NCBI GenBank assembly: GCA_003229995.1
Contig: QIGJ01000030.1
Location: 1 to 7,588, forward strand
Direction: 5' to 3'
Length of the DNA stretch: 7,588 bases
Source: Gammaproteobacteria bacterium
GTDB lineage: Bacteria; Pseudomonadota; Gammaproteobacteria; SZUA-152
The position numbers were made by a program, and so were the translations under genes. Below the pieces are notes generated by a model. It had not been told where the DNA came from. It ran no database searches and saw only the letters and a program-made list of their open reading frames with translations. This document shows positions 5,488-7,588 of this stretch, piece after piece. Every line of letters begins with the position of its first letter. Position 1 is the stretch's first letter.

Positions 5488-7588
5488 ATGGGTGAACAAC
5501 TCGATTATACCACACTGACGTGGGTCAAAGATGAAATCCAAGAAAGCCTGAATCAAACACATCAGGCGCTGGAAGCGTTTATCGAAGACACCAGTGACAC
5601 GACGCAAATCCGTTTTTGTGCAACCTACCTGCATCAGATTTACGGGACCCTGCAAATGGTGGAAATCTACGGCGCAGCATTGCTCGCCGAAGAGATGGAA
5701 AAAGTCGCCAATGCTTTGCTCAACGGACAAATTGCTCAACAGCAGGATGCTTTTGAGGTATTGATTCGCGCCACGCTGCAATTGCCGGCTTATCTTGAAC
5801 GCCTGGAAAATGGTCACCCCGATTTACCAGCGGTGTTGACACCTTTGCTGAACGATATGCGCGCGGCACGGGGTGAACCACTGCTCAGTGAAAATGCTTT
5901 CTTTTCGCCTGATTTAGAGATATTGCCGCCCGAAAAACGGCTTGTTCCTGGGAAAAGTTATCCCGAAATACAAGCCTATGCAAAAAAATTGCGGCCTATT
6001 TATCAAATTTCATTGTTGGGTGTGTTGCGTGACAAAGACCCTGTTGGCAGTCTGAAAAAGATGGCCGCAGTGCTACGTGAATTACAAAATGCCTGTCATT
6101 CCACTGCGGCTCAGCGCCTTTGGTGGGTCGTGGGAGGGATTATTGAATCGCTCATCGATCAAGGCCTGCAAAACAGCTTTGCGCTAAAAATGTTACTGGG
6201 CCAGGTTGATCAGGAAATCAGGTGTCTGATCAAAGAGGGTGAATCTGCGATTGAAACCACGGGACCTTCGGACCTGATTAAAAACTGTCTTTATTACACG
6301 GCGACTGCTACATCGACAGGTCCGCGTGTTACCACGTTGAAACAGGTATTCAATCTCGAACAATTATTGCCCTATAGTGGTTCAATGGAACAGGCTGCGG
6401 ATGAGCTCAAGGGCTCAACCGCTGATATTATGGACAGTGTTTCCGCTGTACTTAAAGATGATTTGTTGCACGTAAAAGATCAGCTGGATATTTTTGTACG
6501 CAATACTGAACGTGAAATCAGTGAATTGTCACCATTAGCTGAAAATCTGGCACGTACCGCTGATACTCTGGCCATGCTCAGCCTGGGTGATTTACGCAGA
6601 GTGATACAGGGTCAGGTTACACATCTCCAACAACTTGTTGAAAAAGGTGAAGACCCCGCCGATGCTGATTTAATGGAAGTCGCGAGCGCATTACTTTATG
6701 TTGAATCTTCGCTGGATCATTTAAAAGAAAGCCATCAAACACACACTGAAACCGATGCACCGGATCTTACCATCAACGACGATACAGATTCGCCTGAAGT
6801 GTTGTTGCCACGCACCGAACAAGTGCAAATAACCAATCTGGTCATTAAAGAAGCCAAGTCCGTACTTGCTGATGTTAAAGAAGGTTTTAATACCTTTGCG
6901 GTTGAGCCTAACCAGTTTGATGTGATTGCCGAAGTGCCCGCAAAGCTTGCACAAATTCAGGGTGCACTGGCGGTAATGAATCTTGAACGTGCGGCAAAAT
7001 TATTGGGTGCTGCCAATGCCTTTATTCGTGAGGATGTGATTGCTGCGCAGGTTCATCCTGATTCTGCAAAACTCGACAATCTCGCCGATGCCATTACCAG
7101 TATCGAATATTATCTGGAAGCCATTGAGGAAGGTCGTGGCCAGCCCGAAGATGTGCTGGCGGTCGCAGAAATCAGTGTGGAACAATTAGGCCACCCTGTT
7201 GAATCTGTTTCCGCACTTATTAATGTTGAAACAGATATTTTTCCGATTGGAAAAAAGCCTTCGGGTTCAGTCCCTGCGACTGAACCAGAAATCACTATAA
7301 CTGATAATCCCAATCAAATACAGAAACAGGTGGTGGACGCAGCATTTCCTAATGCCTCTAGTGAGACAACGCAAGAAATTATCACCCCTGGAGAGTTTGC
7401 ACCGGAAAGTCCGCTAGCAACGGAGGCACCGGTCGAAGTTGAAGAATATCAGGAAGAAAATATCGATGAAGAAATTCTCGAAATTTTCGTGGAAGAAGCC
7501 GACGAAGTGCTCGGCACTATGACAGATTGTCTGCATGCCTGGCGCGCCAATAACGATGATACAAAATCATTGGAAACCCTGCGTCGTT
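5488..7588 (+). CDS. chpA: CheA-like hybrid histidine kinase ChpA (PilL), N-terminal 700 residues; 3' end beyond window
   Basis: ChpA is the central kinase of the Chp pathway; it phosphorylates PilG and PilH. The P. aeruginosa protein, as I recall it, has about 2470 residues with several phosphotransfer domains, a CheA core and a C-terminal receiver. From ATG 5488 the frame stays open for 700 codons to the edge. The first 140 residues match Pseudomonas ChpA closely (LTWVKDEIQESL, GTLQMVEIYGAALLAEEME, LLNDMRAARGEPLLSE). This N-terminal region also resembles FimL. Three Hpt-like modules (about 8-108, 318-414, 444-549) end in similar helices. The first keeps a histidine (H49 in HQIYGTL) but lacks the HxxKG lysine; the third has AQIQGAL there. 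An acidic, Pro/Thr-rich linker (about 580-655) leads into a canonical Hpt start (EILEIFVEEADEVLGTM), cut at LETLRR, just before the expected FHTLKGS. No strong Shine-Dalgarno sequence is visible. The short gap after pilK suggests coupling. Confidence 0.95.
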   Translation, partial: MGEQLDYTTLTWVKDEIQESLNQTHQALEAFIEDTSDTTQIRFCATYLHQIYGTLQMVEIYGAALLAEEMEKVANALLNGQIAQQQDAFEVLIRATLQLPAYLERLENGHPDLPAVLTPLLNDMRAARGEPLLSENAFFSPDLEILPPEKRLVPGKSYPEIQAYAKKLRPIYQISLLGVLRDKDPVGSLKKMAAVLRELQNACHSTAAQRLWWVVGGIIESLIDQGLQNSFALKMLLGQVDQEIRCLIKEGESAIETTGPSDLIKNCLYYTATATSTGPRVTTLKQVFNLEQLLPYSGSMEQAADELKGSTADIMDSVSAVLKDDLLHVKDQLDIFVRNTEREISELSPLAENLARTADTLAMLSLGDLRRVIQGQVTHLQQLVEKGEDPADADLMEVASALLYVESSLDHLKESHQTHTETDAPDLTINDDTDSPEVLLPRTEQVQITNLVIKEAKSVLADVKEGFNTFAVEPNQFDVIAEVPAKLAQIQGALAVMNLERAAKLLGAANAFIREDVIAAQVHPDSAKLDNLADAITSIEYYLEAIEEGRGQPEDVLAVAEISVEQLGHPVESVSALINVETDIFPIGKKPSGSVPATEPEITITDNPNQIQKQVVDAAFPNASSETTQEIITPGEFAPESPLATEAPVEVEEYQEENIDEEILEIFVEEADEVLGTMTDCLHAWRANNDDTKSLETLRR

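Overview
The window carries most of a Chp-type (Pil-Chp) chemosensory operon, the pathway that controls type IV pilus twitching motility and surface sensing. It lies next to a leftward gene that reads as a shortened glutathione synthetase. The order gshB / pilG-pilH-pilI-pilJ-pilK-chpA and the protein sequences closely resemble what I remember of Pseudomonas aeruginosa. The source is therefore a gammaproteobacterium of the Pseudomonas/Cellvibrio-like kind. By eye the base composition is moderate, near 45-50% GC (not counted). No sequence looks foreign, and I saw no mobile element, CRISPR array, tRNA or rRNA.

Layout. Positions 1-449, minus strand: the start and nearly all of a gshB-like frame, still open at the left edge. 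It matches GshB well but lacks two internal blocks, about 134 and 27 residues by comparison with the E. coli protein as I remember it, which together hold much of the ATP-grasp active site. Positions 450-969: about 520 bases without a recognised gene, separating the divergent genes. This stretch holds two short palindromes, a tandem 7-mer, a weak hairpin and a 41-codon small frame with a good Shine-Dalgarno sequence whose stop lies on the pilG ribosome binding site. Positions 970-5473, plus strand: pilG and pilH (stand-alone receiver proteins), pilI (CheW-like coupling protein), pilJ (transmembrane chemoreceptor) and pilK (CheR-type methyltransferase). From position 5488 to the right edge: the first 700 codons of chpA, the giant CheA-like kinase. 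It is cut by the window just before the histidine motif of its first canonical Hpt domain.

How the genes work together (knowledge of the family). PilJ senses a periplasmic, pilus-related signal and is tuned by PilK methylation. PilI links PilJ to ChpA. ChpA passes phosphate to PilG, which promotes pilus extension and cAMP signalling, and to PilH, which acts as a counter-regulator or phosphate sink. All genes are co-directional with short gaps (0-95 bases) and no convincing terminator between them, which fits one operon.

The main anomalies are the double in-frame loss in gshB, the small frame coupled to pilG, and a run of degenerate Hpt-like modules in the N-terminal third of ChpA.
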